A stretch of DNA of 64,000 nucleotides, taken from NCBI GenBank assembly GCA_017464245.1, contig JAFUDV010000089.1, positions 1 to 64,000 on the forward strand, read 5' to 3'. Origin of the DNA: Bacteroidales bacterium (GTDB lineage: Bacteria > Bacteroidota > Bacteroidia > Bacteroidales > UBA932). A model generated the notes under the pieces. It ran no database searches, was not told the origin of the DNA, and saw nothing but the letters and a program-made list of their open reading frames with translations. Made by a program: the position numbers and the translations under genes. How positions within the stretch are numbered: the stretch's first letter is position 1; the number at the start of each line of letters is the position of its first letter. This document shows positions 33,477 through 42,734 of the stretch, piece after piece.

Positions 33477-36400
33477 ATGAAAAAGTATATTATTCTCGCA
33501 GCTTTCGCGACGGCCCTCCTGATGGCGGGCTGCGCCAAGGAAGTGTCCGGCGGTGACGATGCCGTACCGGCAAAGACCGCTCTGAACGCATCCCTTTCGC
33601 CCCTGACGAGGACCGAAATCGACGGTGTCAAGGTGAGTTGGTCGGCCGGGGACGCCATCAATGTCAACGGCACGGTTTCCAACGAGCTTTCGGAAGGAGG
33701 GGAAACGGGAACCTTCACTTTCCGGAAAGAGCTTTCCACGCCTTATAAGGCCATCTTCCCGGCCACCCTGTTCAAGGATGCCTCCACGGTGACCCTCCCG
33801 GCCACCTGGGCCCTGGACGGATTCGACCTGCCGCTCTACGGATACGCCGAGAGCGGGAAGGCCCTTCCCTTCAAGTCCCTGACCGCCCTGGTCAAGCTCT
33901 CCGTCACCGGAGAAACGACAACGACCCTGAAAGAAGTCTCCGTCAAGGGCCTGTCCAACGAGCCAGTCAGCGGAGATTTCTCCATCGACTATACCACGGG
34001 CGCACTGAGCTCCCTGTCGGACACCGAGGCCTCCAGGGAGGTCAAGGTGACCGTGGGCAAAGCCCTCTCGGACGTGCCGGTCGTCATCTACATTCCCCTG
34101 CCGGCCGCTTCCTATGCTTCCGGGTTCCAGGTCTCCCTGCTGGACACGGAGGGCGGACAGATGACGAAAACGGTGTCGGCCCGCACCCTCAAGGCGGGTG
34201 ACCTCCGCCTGATGCCCAGCCTGGTGTTCGCGCCTTCCACCGACCCGGGAGAGAACATCGGCGGTATCCCGAACGTCGCGGAATTCAAGGCATTTGCCGA
34301 GGCAGTCAACAACGGGCTTTCCGTCAGCCGCTGGCTCAACGAATCCGGTGAAGTGGAGCTCCTCGCCGACCTGGATCTGGAAGGGGCCGAATGGATACCC
34401 GTCGGAAACGCCACCGTCACAACGGGCAATGTCATCACCGGAAACGCGTTCACGGGCGTTTTCAATGGCGGCCACCATACCGTGGACAACTTCAAGGTCA
34501 CGGTCCCGGAGACGGGCGGCGGCTCTGTCGCCGGTCTGTTCGGAGCCGCCCAGGGTGCGGTCGTCAAGGACCTGACCGTCGGAAGCAAGGCCGTCCTGAA
34601 GACCTCCTCCAAGGCATTCGTCACCATGGGCGCCGTCGTAGGCTACGCCGCCGAGTCCACGCTGCAGGACCTGGACAGCTACGCCACGCTGGCCAATGAT
34701 GGCGGAGCCGACAATGTCCGGCTCGTCATCGGAGGGACAGTCGGTACCCTGTATGCCTCGGCTTCAGTTCCCTGCACAGCGGAGAACCTCAAGGGACATG
34801 CTTCCTTCAATGTGACGAACACGGTGAACAGCAAAAACGGCGGGACCGGCTTCAGCGTCGGAGGCGTCATCGGTTTCACGGATGGCGAATCCCTGGAGCA
34901 GGCCGTCCAGGTGAACGACTGTGTCAACTACTCCGATTTCTCCGTCCAGGCCACGCGGACGGGCGGTGTCATCGGTTCCATGAATGACTTTACCAAGGCC
35001 GAGGGACTGATAAACAACGGAAACATTTCCTGCACCGACACCAAGGCGTCCAACAGCCGCGTCGCCGGCATCGTGTCCGCGATGGGCAACTCCACCCTCC
35101 TGTCCAACAGCACCAACAAGGGCGACATCGTCTTCGCCGTGTCCGGCGACAAGACCCACGGCTATGCCGCCGGCATCGTGGGACAGACCAACGACGGCAA
35201 CGGCGTGACGGTCATCGACGGTTGCGCCTCTTACGGGGCCGTCCTGTCCGACATCTGGTTCGGGGCCGAAAAATACATCGGCATCGTCTGCGCCAATTTC
35301 AACGCCAAGGCCATTACGGTGAAGAACTGTATCCTCGGCGGAAAGATCGGGCCTTATACGCCGACCGGAGAGGCGCCGGTCGTGGAGCTCACGGCCTCCA
35401 ATTTCGACCAGTACTACTCGCTGGCCAGCGCCAGCCGCTCCGAGAAGGTGACCTTCGAGAACAACCGCTTCGGAGGAGGTTCCGCGGGTACGGCAGGCAT
35501 CGGCTCCGCCGAGGACCTGCTCGCCTTCGCGGCGGCGGTCAATGCCGGCGAATCCACCGAGGCCTGGCAGAATTCCGACGGGGCGGTGACGCTGCTGGCC
35601 GACATCGACCTGGGCGGCAGGGAGTGGACCCCGATCGGCAAGGTTTCGGCCGCCGGCAACGGCAACAACGCCTCCGCCCCCACCGGCAACGCCTTCACCG
35701 GGACATTCGACGGTGCTGGCCACACCGTCAGGAACTTCAAGGCAACCGTCACCATCGCCGACAACGGCGTTTACGGACTGTTCGGGTATGTGAAGGACGC
35801 GACCATCAGGAACCTCTCCGTCGAAGCCGACCTGAACCTCACCGCTGCGGCTACGGCCGACGCCGGTGTCGTGGCGGGGACCGTCGCCGGTTCCACCATC
35901 GAGAATGTCACCGTAACGGCCAAACTGACGGTTCCCGGGGCGAACGTGGACAACAAGCGGTTCTCCATCGGCGGAATCGCGGGATTCCTGTTCGGCTCGC
36001 CGAACGCCCCTTCCCTCATCAAGGGATGCACGGTGACGGCGACGGCGAATGTCGAATCGGCGAAGAATACCAAGAACAGCGCCACCGGCCTCCACTACGG
36101 CGGCATCGCGGGATTCGCCACGGCCGCCAGCGGGACGACGGAGGTCTCCAACAAGCTGGAAGGCTGTGTCAACAACGGGACCATCACGGCCACGGTCGGC
36201 CGCAGCGCGGGCATCCTCGCCGCCGCCAACCTGGCGACCCTGGTCAAGGACTGCGTCAACAATGCCGCCCACACCAACCATTTCGTCAACGGCCGCATTG
36301 CGCAGATCGTCTGTATCCTGGGCAACTACTCCGGTGTGGTCAGCTGCACCAACAACGGCGACCTGACCACGACCGACCCCAAGACGACCACCGGCGGCAT

Positions 36401-36704
36401 GGTAGCGCTGTTCAACGGAGCTTCCTGCTACCTGGAAGGCGGAACCAATACGGGCACCATCATCACGAACTTCGACCCGTCCACCGACGCCAGCGGCCGC
36501 GACTTCTCCGGAATCATCGGGGCCAACATCAGCAGTTTCAGCTACATCAAAGACTTTGTCGTGAGTGGAAGAATCGGCCATTACAAAGGCTCTGACGCCC
36601 CGGAGATGGTCACCCTCACGGCGGAGAATTACCGGGACCACATCGGATATCGTACCGAGGCCAATGATTCCAAGATCACCGGACTCACCTATGTCGCTCC
36701 CTAA
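33477..36704 (+). CDS. Large GLUG-repeat lipoprotein with two copies of the module
   Basis: The 1075-residue lipoprotein (LMAGC, C19) has an N-terminal fimbrillin-like domain (about 30-255: LTRTEIDGVKVSWSAGDAINV, ending AGDLRLMPSLVF). Two tandem GLUG modules follow. The first (about 262-665) starts IGGIPNVAEFKAFAEAVNNG, the second (about 672-1065) starts IGSAEDLLAFAAAVNAG. The second copy aligns closely with the module of the preceding protein, including NGRIAQIVCILGNYS versus NGRIGQIVCNLSTYS and FDPSTDASGRDFSG versus FDPSTDSSNRNFSG. It probably binds glycan or forms a surface layer. No enzyme motif is seen. Confidence 0.83.
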   Translation: MKKYIILAAFATALLMAGCAKEVSGGDDAVPAKTALNASLSPLTRTEIDGVKVSWSAGDAINVNGTVSNELSEGGETGTFTFRKELSTPYKAIFPATLFKDASTVTLPATWALDGFDLPLYGYAESGKALPFKSLTALVKLSVTGETTTTLKEVSVKGLSNEPVSGDFSIDYTTGALSSLSDTEASREVKVTVGKALSDVPVVIYIPLPAASYASGFQVSLLDTEGGQMTKTVSARTLKAGDLRLMPSLVFAPSTDPGENIGGIPNVAEFKAFAEAVNNGLSVSRWLNESGEVELLADLDLEGAEWIPVGNATVTTGNVITGNAFTGVFNGGHHTVDNFKVTVPETGGGSVAGLFGAAQGAVVKDLTVGSKAVLKTSSKAFVTMGAVVGYAAESTLQDLDSYATLANDGGADNVRLVIGGTVGTLYASASVPCTAENLKGHASFNVTNTVNSKNGGTGFSVGGVIGFTDGESLEQAVQVNDCVNYSDFSVQATRTGGVIGSMNDFTKAEGLINNGNISCTDTKASNSRVAGIVSAMGNSTLLSNSTNKGDIVFAVSGDKTHGYAAGIVGQTNDGNGVTVIDGCASYGAVLSDIWFGAEKYIGIVCANFNAKAITVKNCILGGKIGPYTPTGEAPVVELTASNFDQYYSLASASRSEKVTFENNRFGGGSAGTAGIGSAEDLLAFAAAVNAGESTEAWQNSDGAVTLLADIDLGGREWTPIGKVSAAGNGNNASAPTGNAFTGTFDGAGHTVRNFKATVTIADNGVYGLFGYVKDATIRNLSVEADLNLTAAATADAGVVAGTVAGSTIENVTVTAKLTVPGANVDNKRFSIGGIAGFLFGSPNAPSLIKGCTVTATANVESAKNTKNSATGLHYGGIAGFATAASGTTEVSNKLEGCVNNGTITATVGRSAGILAAANLATLVKDCVNNAAHTNHFVNGRIAQIVCILGNYSGVVSCTNNGDLTTTDPKTTTGGMVALFNGASCYLEGGTNTGTIITNFDPSTDASGRDFSGIIGANISSFSYIKDFVVSGRIGHYKGSDAPEMVTLTAENYRDHIGYRTEANDSKITGLTYVAP

Positions 36705-36716
36705 CCGCTCCGTCGT

Positions 36717-37682
36717 ATGAAACGGATCCTCCACTTTCTTCTCGTCCTTTCCCTCTTTTCCCTTTCCTGTCCGGCAGACGGAAAGGGGAAAGAGCTGAAA
36801 GTGCTGTACTGGAACATCCAGAACGGGATGTGGTCCGACCAGGTCTACAACTATGACCACTTCGTCGCCTACGTCCGAAGCCTGGACCCGGACATCTGTA
36901 TCTGGTGCGAGGCGGAATCGCGTTATGTCACGGATACGGCCGTCAAGATGCAGATGCCCGAGGACCAGTATCTTCCCTGGAACTGGGACCTGCTGGCCAG
37001 ACGGTACGGACATTCCTATGCCCTTGTCTGCGGCAAGCGGGATACGTTCCCGCAGGTCATCACCTCCAAGTATCCGCTGCGGATCGTCAAGCGCATCACC
37101 GGAAACGGGGACGACATCATCGTCGCCCACGGGGCCGGCTGGGCCAAGGTGGACCTGGGCAAGGGAAAAGAGCTCAACATCGTCACGGTGCACACCTGGC
37201 CGGCACGGTATGCCTACAAGGCCGTGGATGAAGCGGCCAGCGCAGAAGCACGGGAGGGCGATCTCTTCCGGGCCAAGGAGATGCAGTACATCTGCGAGCA
37301 GACCATCGGGACGGTCCCTGACGGTTCCCGGCAGTGGTGGCTCATGACCGGCGATTTCAACGCCATCTCCTCCATCGACAATTTCCATTACGGTCTTCCG
37401 GCCGACGATCCGTCCTTCCTCGTGCACGACTATGTCCGGAACAACACCCCGTACATGGACGTCATCGAACGGCTCTATCCGGGCGAGTTCCAAAAGAGCA
37501 CACTCTCCGGACGCCGGATCGACATGGTGTATCTCACGCCCGCCCTGTATGACAAGGTCGTCTCCGGAAAGATCCTCTACGAAGGCTTTGCGGACTCCCG
37601 GCGGGATCCCCGAGGCAAGGACATCCACAACTTCTGCCATCCGTCCGACCATTATCCGGTGATGGTCATCTTCAAACTGTAA
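36717..37682 (+). CDS. Secreted endonuclease/exonuclease/phosphatase (EEP) family hydrolase
   Basis: The 321-residue protein has a signal sequence (about 1-19, possibly a weak lipobox at LSC). The EEP metal-dependent phosphohydrolase core shows YWNIQNG, WCEAES with the metal-binding Glu, HTWPARYAY, TGDFNA and a terminal SDHYPV with the catalytic Asp-His. Family members cut phosphodiester bonds in nucleic acids, sphingomyelin or inositol phosphates. Being exported and sitting between a phosphodiester glycosidase locus and a glycerophosphodiesterase, it more likely acts on a phospholipid or phosphoglycan than on the cell's own DNA. Confidence 0.85.
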   Translation: MKRILHFLLVLSLFSLSCPADGKGKELKVLYWNIQNGMWSDQVYNYDHFVAYVRSLDPDICIWCEAESRYVTDTAVKMQMPEDQYLPWNWDLLARRYGHSYALVCGKRDTFPQVITSKYPLRIVKRITGNGDDIIVAHGAGWAKVDLGKGKELNIVTVHTWPARYAYKAVDEAASAEAREGDLFRAKEMQYICEQTIGTVPDGSRQWWLMTGDFNAISSIDNFHYGLPADDPSFLVHDYVRNNTPYMDVIERLYPGEFQKSTLSGRRIDMVYLTPALYDKVVSGKILYEGFADSRRDPRGKDIHNFCHPSDHYPVMVIFKL

Positions 37683-37695
37683 TAACCGACCCATC

Positions 37696-38655
37696 ATGAA
37701 AAGAATCCTCAGAATCGTCCTCCTGGGCCTCTGCCTCGCCTCCTGCGCAAAGGCCCCGCGCTATGCCAACCGGGCGGAGGCCATCGCCGCCCAGATCCAC
37801 GATCCGTCCTCCCGTTATGTGGTCGTGACCGTCCACCGGGGAGACTGGCGGAACTTCCCTGAGAACTCCATCCCGGCCATCGAAAGCATCATCCGGATGG
37901 GGGCCGACATCATGGAACTGGACCTGAAGATGACGGCCGACTCCGTACTCGTGCTCAGCCATGACGCCGACGTGCGCCGCTGCACCAATTTCGGCAGCGT
38001 CTTCCGCGACCAGCCCGGCAAGAGCGCCCTGGTCAAGGACCTCACGCTGGAAGAGATCAAGTCCCTGAGCCTGAAACGGGCGCACAACGTGGAGATCGAC
38101 ACGCTCCATGTCCCGACGCTCCGGGAGGCGCTCCTGTGCTGCAAGGACCGTATCTGCGTGAACGTGGACCAGGGGTATGAATACTACGACCAAGTCCTCG
38201 CCATCACCGAGGAGCTCGGCGTGACGGACCAGATCCTGATCAAGGGGAAGAAGCCCATCGAGGTGGTGGCCGCGCACGAAGCGGCCTATCCGCACAACAT
38301 GATGTACATGCCCGTCGTGGACATCCAGCGGCCTTCCGGCATGAAACTCTTCAACTCCTACATGGAGCAGAACGTGGTTCCGCTGGCTTATGAGATCTGC
38401 TGGCAGGTCAACGACGGGACGTTCGAGAAGGTCGCCCGCCAGATCATCGACCAGGGCTCCAAGGTCTGGGTCAATACCATCTGGGCCTCCCTGTGCGGCG
38501 GTGACGGAAACGACGACGACGCGGCCTACCTGGCGGAGGACCCGGGACAGGTGTACCAGCAGTACCTGGACAACGGCGTCTCGATGATCCAGACGGACCG
38601 GCCCGAACTGCTGATCGGCTGGCTCACCAAAAAGGGACGCCATACGCTCCGTTGA
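37696..38655 (+). CDS. Glycerophosphodiester phosphodiesterase lipoprotein
   Basis: The 319-residue lipoprotein (LASC, C17) has the GDPD TIM-barrel motifs HRGDWRNFPENS, MELDLKMTAD (catalytic Glu and Asp), LSHDADVRRCT, LREALLCCKDRICVNVD and a C-terminal MIQTDRPELLIGWL. Such enzymes split glycerophosphodiesters into an alcohol and glycerol-3-phosphate. It is the last gene of the nine-gene unit, 13 bases after the EEP gene, followed by 64 bases and a new promoter. Confidence 0.92.
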   Translation: MKRILRIVLLGLCLASCAKAPRYANRAEAIAAQIHDPSSRYVVVTVHRGDWRNFPENSIPAIESIIRMGADIMELDLKMTADSVLVLSHDADVRRCTNFGSVFRDQPGKSALVKDLTLEEIKSLSLKRAHNVEIDTLHVPTLREALLCCKDRICVNVDQGYEYYDQVLAITEELGVTDQILIKGKKPIEVVAAHEAAYPHNMMYMPVVDIQRPSGMKLFNSYMEQNVVPLAYEICWQVNDGTFEKVARQIIDQGSKVWVNTIWASLCGGDGNDDDAAYLAEDPGQVYQQYLDNGVSMIQTDRPELLIGWLTKKGRHTLR

Positions 38656-38689
38656 CGCGGCGGCGGCTCCACCCTTTCCATATTTTTCG

Positions 38690-38697
38690 TATATTTG
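38690..38697 (+). promoter_or_regulatory. Promoter -7 box of the RsiV-like lipoprotein gene
   Basis: TATATTTG lies 22 bases before the ATG at 38720. It marks a new transcript after the phosphodiester locus. Confidence 0.5.
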
Positions 38698-38719
38698 GAA
38701 TTCCAAATGACGAAAAAGC

Positions 38720-39607
38720 ATGAAAGCACTCCAAAGAACCCTCATCCTGGCCATGGCCGCCGCAGCGGCCATGGCCTGTCATCCTGCGGCCAAGGACCTG
38801 AAGACCGAAACGTTTGAATACACCGACTCCACGGCGCATGCACACCTGAGCATCAAGGCGGAACTTCCGGTGCCGGGCGCCGCGGATGCGGTCCGCGCCA
38901 GGCTCATCGACGTGATGGACCGGCAGCTCAGCCATATAGGGACCTACGAGGACGAGCGTCAGTTCCCGGCCTTCGAGGGCAACGCCGCCGACAGCAAGGC
39001 CCTGATGGCCTATTACCAGGCCAAGTCGCTCGAAACGCTGGGCCGGATGGGCCAGGAGGACTATGACGAACGGGTGGAGAGCATCTCCGAGAACGACGGC
39101 ATCACCGAGGAGGAGAAAGCGGACCTCCTGGCCGACATGCCCGGCTGGGAATACGACTTCTCCCTCACCAAGGACCGCGAAACAGACCGCTATGTGGTGT
39201 TCCTTTCCGAGGACTACGTGTACCTGGGCGGTGCCCACGGAGGCATCCTCGGCCGGGGACCGATGACCTTCGACAAGAAGGACGGACACCTGGTGGAGCA
39301 GTTCCTGGAGACCTCCTCCCTGCAGGAAATCCAGCCGCTCCTCAGGAAAGGGCTCGTGGAGTACTTCTCCGAGGACGGCGAAGCGGTCCGGCCGGAGCAG
39401 CTGGACGACTGGCTGATGCTGGAAGGCGGCCTGGTCCCCTTCCCTGCCTGGACGCCCTATCCTTCCGAGGAAGGTCTCGTCTTCACCTACCAGCAGTACG
39501 AAATCGCCTCCTATGCGGCCGGGATGCCCAGTTTCACCCTTTCTTACGACGATCTCCGTCCGTATTTCACCCAGGAAGCCAAGGACCTGCTTGGCATCCG
39601 CGAATAA
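38720..39607 (+). CDS. RsiV/DUF3298-like lipoprotein
   Basis: The 295-residue lipoprotein (AMAC, C20) has a DUF4163/DUF3298 layout. An N-terminal beta region holds KAELPVPGAADAVRARLIDVM, the central EDYVYLGGAHGGILGRGPMTFDKKDGHLV matches the family's GGAHG motif, and a C-terminal FTYQQYEIASYAAGMPSFTLSYDDLRPYF follows. The family includes RsiV, a lysozyme-binding anti-sigma factor, but this protein lacks a sigma-binding part and is anchored outside. Its function is unknown. The next gene starts 10 bases downstream. Confidence 0.8.
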   Translation: MKALQRTLILAMAAAAAMACHPAAKDLKTETFEYTDSTAHAHLSIKAELPVPGAADAVRARLIDVMDRQLSHIGTYEDERQFPAFEGNAADSKALMAYYQAKSLETLGRMGQEDYDERVESISENDGITEEEKADLLADMPGWEYDFSLTKDRETDRYVVFLSEDYVYLGGAHGGILGRGPMTFDKKDGHLVEQFLETSSLQEIQPLLRKGLVEYFSEDGEAVRPEQLDDWLMLEGGLVPFPAWTPYPSEEGLVFTYQQYEIASYAAGMPSFTLSYDDLRPYFTQEAKDLLGIRE

Positions 39608-39617
39608 CCCACCGGCC

Positions 39618-40730
39618 ATGACCAGCACGCCCTACCGGGAAGTATCCGACATTTCCCAGCTCCCTGCACCCGACGCGGCGGGGATCGTCTCCCGCTACGT
39701 GTTCCAGTACATCGACTTCGGACAGGTTCCGCAGTATGTGGCGGCGGGACACCTGTTCTCCGACTGCTGCTTCCTGGGATGCGACATCCCCTCCGAAATG
39801 GAAGGGCGGATCGGCCAGACCTGCCTGGTGTTCCCGCGCATGGGCAGGACCTACAACGTGTTCCGGACCCGGCTCTACGACGGCGACTCCCTGTATGCCG
39901 GCTATGACCCGGAGAACGAGGAGAGTTTCGGCAACTGCTTCGACACGCGCGTGTACAACGACTACGTGGAGAAAGGACAGCAGTGCGACGACATCCGGGA
40001 GACCCTGGGACGCACCCTGCACGACCGCGCCATGAGCAGCGCCATGCGGGAGTTCCTGAGCCGGTTCGACGAACGGCAGGTCGTCGCCATCATGGGCGGC
40101 CATGCGGAGCGCCGCACCGACGTGGGCTACCGGAAGGTCGCCCTCATCAGCAAGACGCTCACGGAAAACGGCAAGCTGATGGCCTCCGGCGGCGGTCCCG
40201 GCGCGATGGAAGCCACACACCTGGGAGCCTGGATGGCCGGGCGGAGCGAGGCCGAGTTCCAAGATGCGCTGGACATCCTGTCCGTCGCCCCGACATTCCG
40301 CGACGAAGGCTGGCTCCGGACGGCGTTCGAGGTCCGGGCGAAGTACCCGCAGCACCGGTACCGCAGCCTGGGCATCCCGACCTGGTTCTACGGGCACGAG
40401 CCCTCCACGCCCTTCGCCACCGACATCGCCAAGTATTTCTACAACAGCCTGCGGGAGGACACGCTCCTGGCCATCGCCAAGGGCGGCATCATCTACTCCC
40501 CCGGTTCCGCCGGCACGATCCAGGAAATCTTCCAGGACGCCGCCCAGAACCACTACGAGACCTTCGGCGCTCCCAGCCCGATGGTCTTCTTCGGAAAACA
40601 GTTCTTCACGGAGGAGATTCCCATCTACCCCCTGCTGGAGGACCTGATGGCGCGCGGGAAATACCGCAATCTGCTCATCTCGGTCACCGACGACACCGAG
40701 GTGGCGGTGAACACCGTGCTGGGATTATAA
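39618..40730 (+). CDS. LOG-family (Rossmann-fold nucleotide-binding) protein
   Basis: The 370-residue protein has an N-terminal extension (about 1-150) and a LOG-like domain. The domain shows VAIMGGHAERRTDVGYR, LMASGGGPGAMEATHLGAWM and YSPGSAGTIQEIFQDAAQNHY, a variant of the PGGxGTxxE motif in which the second Gly is Ser. LOG proteins release bases from nucleoside monophosphates; the long N-terminus resembles the PpnN-like group, though I cannot prove activity. Its stop overlaps the mntP stop region on the other strand (40725-40730). Confidence 0.82.
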   Translation: MTSTPYREVSDISQLPAPDAAGIVSRYVFQYIDFGQVPQYVAAGHLFSDCCFLGCDIPSEMEGRIGQTCLVFPRMGRTYNVFRTRLYDGDSLYAGYDPENEESFGNCFDTRVYNDYVEKGQQCDDIRETLGRTLHDRAMSSAMREFLSRFDERQVVAIMGGHAERRTDVGYRKVALISKTLTENGKLMASGGGPGAMEATHLGAWMAGRSEAEFQDALDILSVAPTFRDEGWLRTAFEVRAKYPQHRYRSLGIPTWFYGHEPSTPFATDIAKYFYNSLREDTLLAIAKGGIIYSPGSAGTIQEIFQDAAQNHYETFGAPSPMVFFGKQFFTEEIPIYPLLEDLMARGKYRNLLISVTDDTEVAVNTVLGL

Positions 40731-41300
40731 CAGGATATGGATTCCGAGGCCGATGAGGACGAGCCCGCCGACGATGCGGGCGCTGAAACCGAGTTTCCGG
40801 CCGACGAAACTGCCGGACAGCATGCCGGCGACTACGGACAGTGCCGTAAAGACGAAGACCGACAGGGCGACGGGGGCGATATCGCCCCAGGAGGCCGCAT
40901 CGAGCGCCATCGACAGTCCCACGGCCGCCGCATCGATGGATGTTGCGACTCCCCCCAGGAGAATGCTCTTGAAGCCATCCAGATTCAGGTGCTCGGACTT
41001 GCTGCGCACCCCGTCCAGGAACATTTCCCCGCCCACATAGAGAAGGAGCAGGAAGCCGATGACATGGGCCCCCGTCTCGAAATGGGCGACATGGCCGGCG
41101 ACCAGGTCCGTCGCGAGCGTCCCGAGCAGCCAGCCGCCCAGCAGGAAACCGGTCTGGATGACGGCAAAGACAGCCGCTACGACGGCCACTTTCCTCCGAA
41201 GTTCCTCCCGGGGCACCAGGAAGGAAGAGCACAGGGAAACGGCGAAACAGTCGGCACAGAGGGAAAGGCCGATCAGGATGGCATCGAGGATGGTGTTCAT
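40725..41300 (-). CDS. mntP: MntP-family manganese efflux protein
   Basis: The 191-residue protein has six hydrophobic helices arranged as two repeats, each with the conserved Asp: LCADCFAVSLCSS in the first and SIDAAAVGLSMAL in the second. It exports Mn2+ and protects against manganese excess. Its start overlaps the recR stop by four bases, so the two are probably co-translated. I see no manganese riboswitch. Confidence 0.9.
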   Translation of the reverse strand: MNTILDAILIGLSLCADCFAVSLCSSFLVPREELRRKVAVVAAVFAVIQTGFLLGGWLLGTLATDLVAGHVAHFETGAHVIGFLLLLYVGGEMFLDGVRSKSEHLNLDGFKSILLGGVATSIDAAAVGLSMALDAASWGDIAPVALSVFVFTALSVVAGMLSGSFVGRKLGFSARIVGGLVLIGLGIHILL

Positions 41301-41923
41301 GGCTTGAATTCCTGCCGGTTCACGATGGAACGGCCAAGGGTCAGTTCATCGGCATACTCCAGGTCGTCCCCGAAGCCCAGTCCGCGGGCCAGGGAGGAGA
41401 ACCGCACGCCCGTATGGGAGAGTTTCCGAAAGATATAGAAAGCGGTGGACTCCCCTTCCACGTCGCCGCTGAGGGCGAAGATGACCTCCGCCACGGAGGG
41501 ATCCGGGAAAGCCTCCACCCGCTGGACCAGTTCGCTGATGCTCAGGTCGGAAGGGCCGATTCCGGCCATCGGGGAGATGATGCCGCCGAGCACATGGTAC
41601 ACGCCGTGGTACTGACCGGTGTTCTCGATGCTCATCACGTCCCGGACGCTCTCCACCACGCAGATGGCGCTGTGGTCGCGGGAACGGTCGGCGCAGAGGG
41701 AACACACTTCGTCGTCCGAGATCATCCGGCATTCCCGGCAGTAGCGCACCTCGTCCCGGAGCCGGTTGATCGCGTCCGTGAAATGGTGGACGTTCTCCTG
41801 CGGCTGCCGGAGGAGGTGGAGGGCGAGGCGGAGCGCGCTGCGGCGTCCCACTCCGGGCAAGGTGCCGATGGCCTCCACGGCATCGGAGAGCAGTTCGGAG
41901 GGATACTTTTCCTTATACGCCAT
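41297..41923 (-). CDS. recR: Recombination mediator RecR
   Basis: The 208-residue protein helps load RecA on gapped DNA with RecO. It has the N-terminal helix-hairpin-helix (AIGTLPGVGRRSALRLALHLL), the four-Cys zinc motif (C57xxC, then CSLC) and the Toprim domain (ICVVESVRDVMSIENTGQYHGVYHVLGG). Its start lies inside the end of the kinase gene (11-base overlap), placing it in the pnuC-kinase-recR-mntP run. Confidence 0.95.
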   Translation of the reverse strand: MAYKEKYPSELLSDAVEAIGTLPGVGRRSALRLALHLLRQPQENVHHFTDAINRLRDEVRYCRECRMISDDEVCSLCADRSRDHSAICVVESVRDVMSIENTGQYHGVYHVLGGIISPMAGIGPSDLSISELVQRVEAFPDPSVAEVIFALSGDVEGESTAFYIFRKLSHTGVRFSSLARGLGFGDDLEYADELTLGRSIVNRQEFKP

Positions 41924-42734
41924 AATAGTCGGTCAGGCCCTCCATCGGAGAGGCGATGAAACGGGAGAAAGTGAGGCCGTATTCGGCGCCGAGCGCTTCC
42001 AGTTCCTTCCGGCAAGCGCAGCCGAAACCGCCGATGACGCCCACGGGAAGCGATTTCCCATAGCGGGTGAGCGCCCGCTCGAAGAGGCCCCGGAAATTCC
42101 GCTCCACCAGGGCATCGACATAGGCGTCCCCGCGGTTTTCCAGCAGGAAGGGAGCCAGGCTGCCCAGATAGCGGGAGGGCGCCGGATTCTTGTAGATGTT
42201 CCGGACGACGGAAGCATAGTCGGCCTCGTGGAAGGAGGCGAAGGAATCGGCCAGGGCGACCGGGACGAGGTCTTTCACAAGGTCGCTGAGGAACATCCGC
42301 CCCAGGGCTGCGGCGCTGCCTTCATCTCCGATGATGAAACCGCCTCCATGGATGTTCCGGACAATCCGTTCCCCGTCGTAATGGCAGGTGTTCGAGCCGG
42401 TTCCGAGGATGGCGGCAATGCCTTCCCCGTGGCCGCAGGCGGCACGGGCGGCCGCCAGGAGGTCCGACGCATATTCGAAAGACGCATGCGGGAACCGTTC
42501 CCGGAACACCCGGTCCAGTTCCGTAGGGAACTCCAGCAGGCCGGCGGCGAAAAAGTGGACCTCCTCCACCCCGGCGAACTGTTCCACGGCATCGGCAAAG
42601 ACCTGGGCATTGGCCTCCGCCGCGATGGTGGACAGGTTCATGCCGGGCGTATGCAGGCGCCGGACCACTTCCCCGCCCGGGGCGACAAGGCACCAGTCGG
42701 TCTTGGTGGCGCCGCTCTCGACGATCAGGATCAT
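41913..42734 (-). CDS. BadF/BadG/BcrA-family sugar kinase (N-acetylglucosamine or MurNAc kinase-like)
   Basis: The 273-residue protein is an ASKHA-fold kinase. It has the phosphate-1 loop ILIVESGATKTDWCLV, AILGTGSNTCHYDG, GGGFIIGDEGSAAALG and a C-terminal VGVIGGFGCACRKELEAL. Family relatives phosphorylate GlcNAc or, as MurK of Tannerella, MurNAc. This genome encodes a NamZ and an AmpG-like permease, so a MurNAc or GlcNAc substrate is plausible. The ATGA overlap with pnuC (42731-42734) leaves room for a nicotinamide riboside kinase role instead. Confidence 0.82.
   Translation of the reverse strand: MILIVESGATKTDWCLVAPGGEVVRRLHTPGMNLSTIAAEANAQVFADAVEQFAGVEEVHFFAAGLLEFPTELDRVFRERFPHASFEYASDLLAAARAACGHGEGIAAILGTGSNTCHYDGERIVRNIHGGGFIIGDEGSAAALGRMFLSDLVKDLVPVALADSFASFHEADYASVVRNIYKNPAPSRYLGSLAPFLLENRGDAYVDALVERNFRGLFERALTRYGKSLPVGVIGGFGCACRKELEALGAEYGLTFSRFIASPMEGLTDYYGV

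Noticed and set aside
34764..37697. A 977-codon open frame antisense to the GLUG lipoprotein and EEP genes
   Set aside because: It crosses two well-supported genes, is rich in Val, Gly, Asp and Arg as expected of an antisense shadow, and shows no domain.
22137..38655. A classical polysaccharide utilisation locus with glycoside hydrolases
   Set aside because: Apart from the phosphodiester glycosidase, none of the enzymes is a glycoside hydrolase or polysaccharide lyase.
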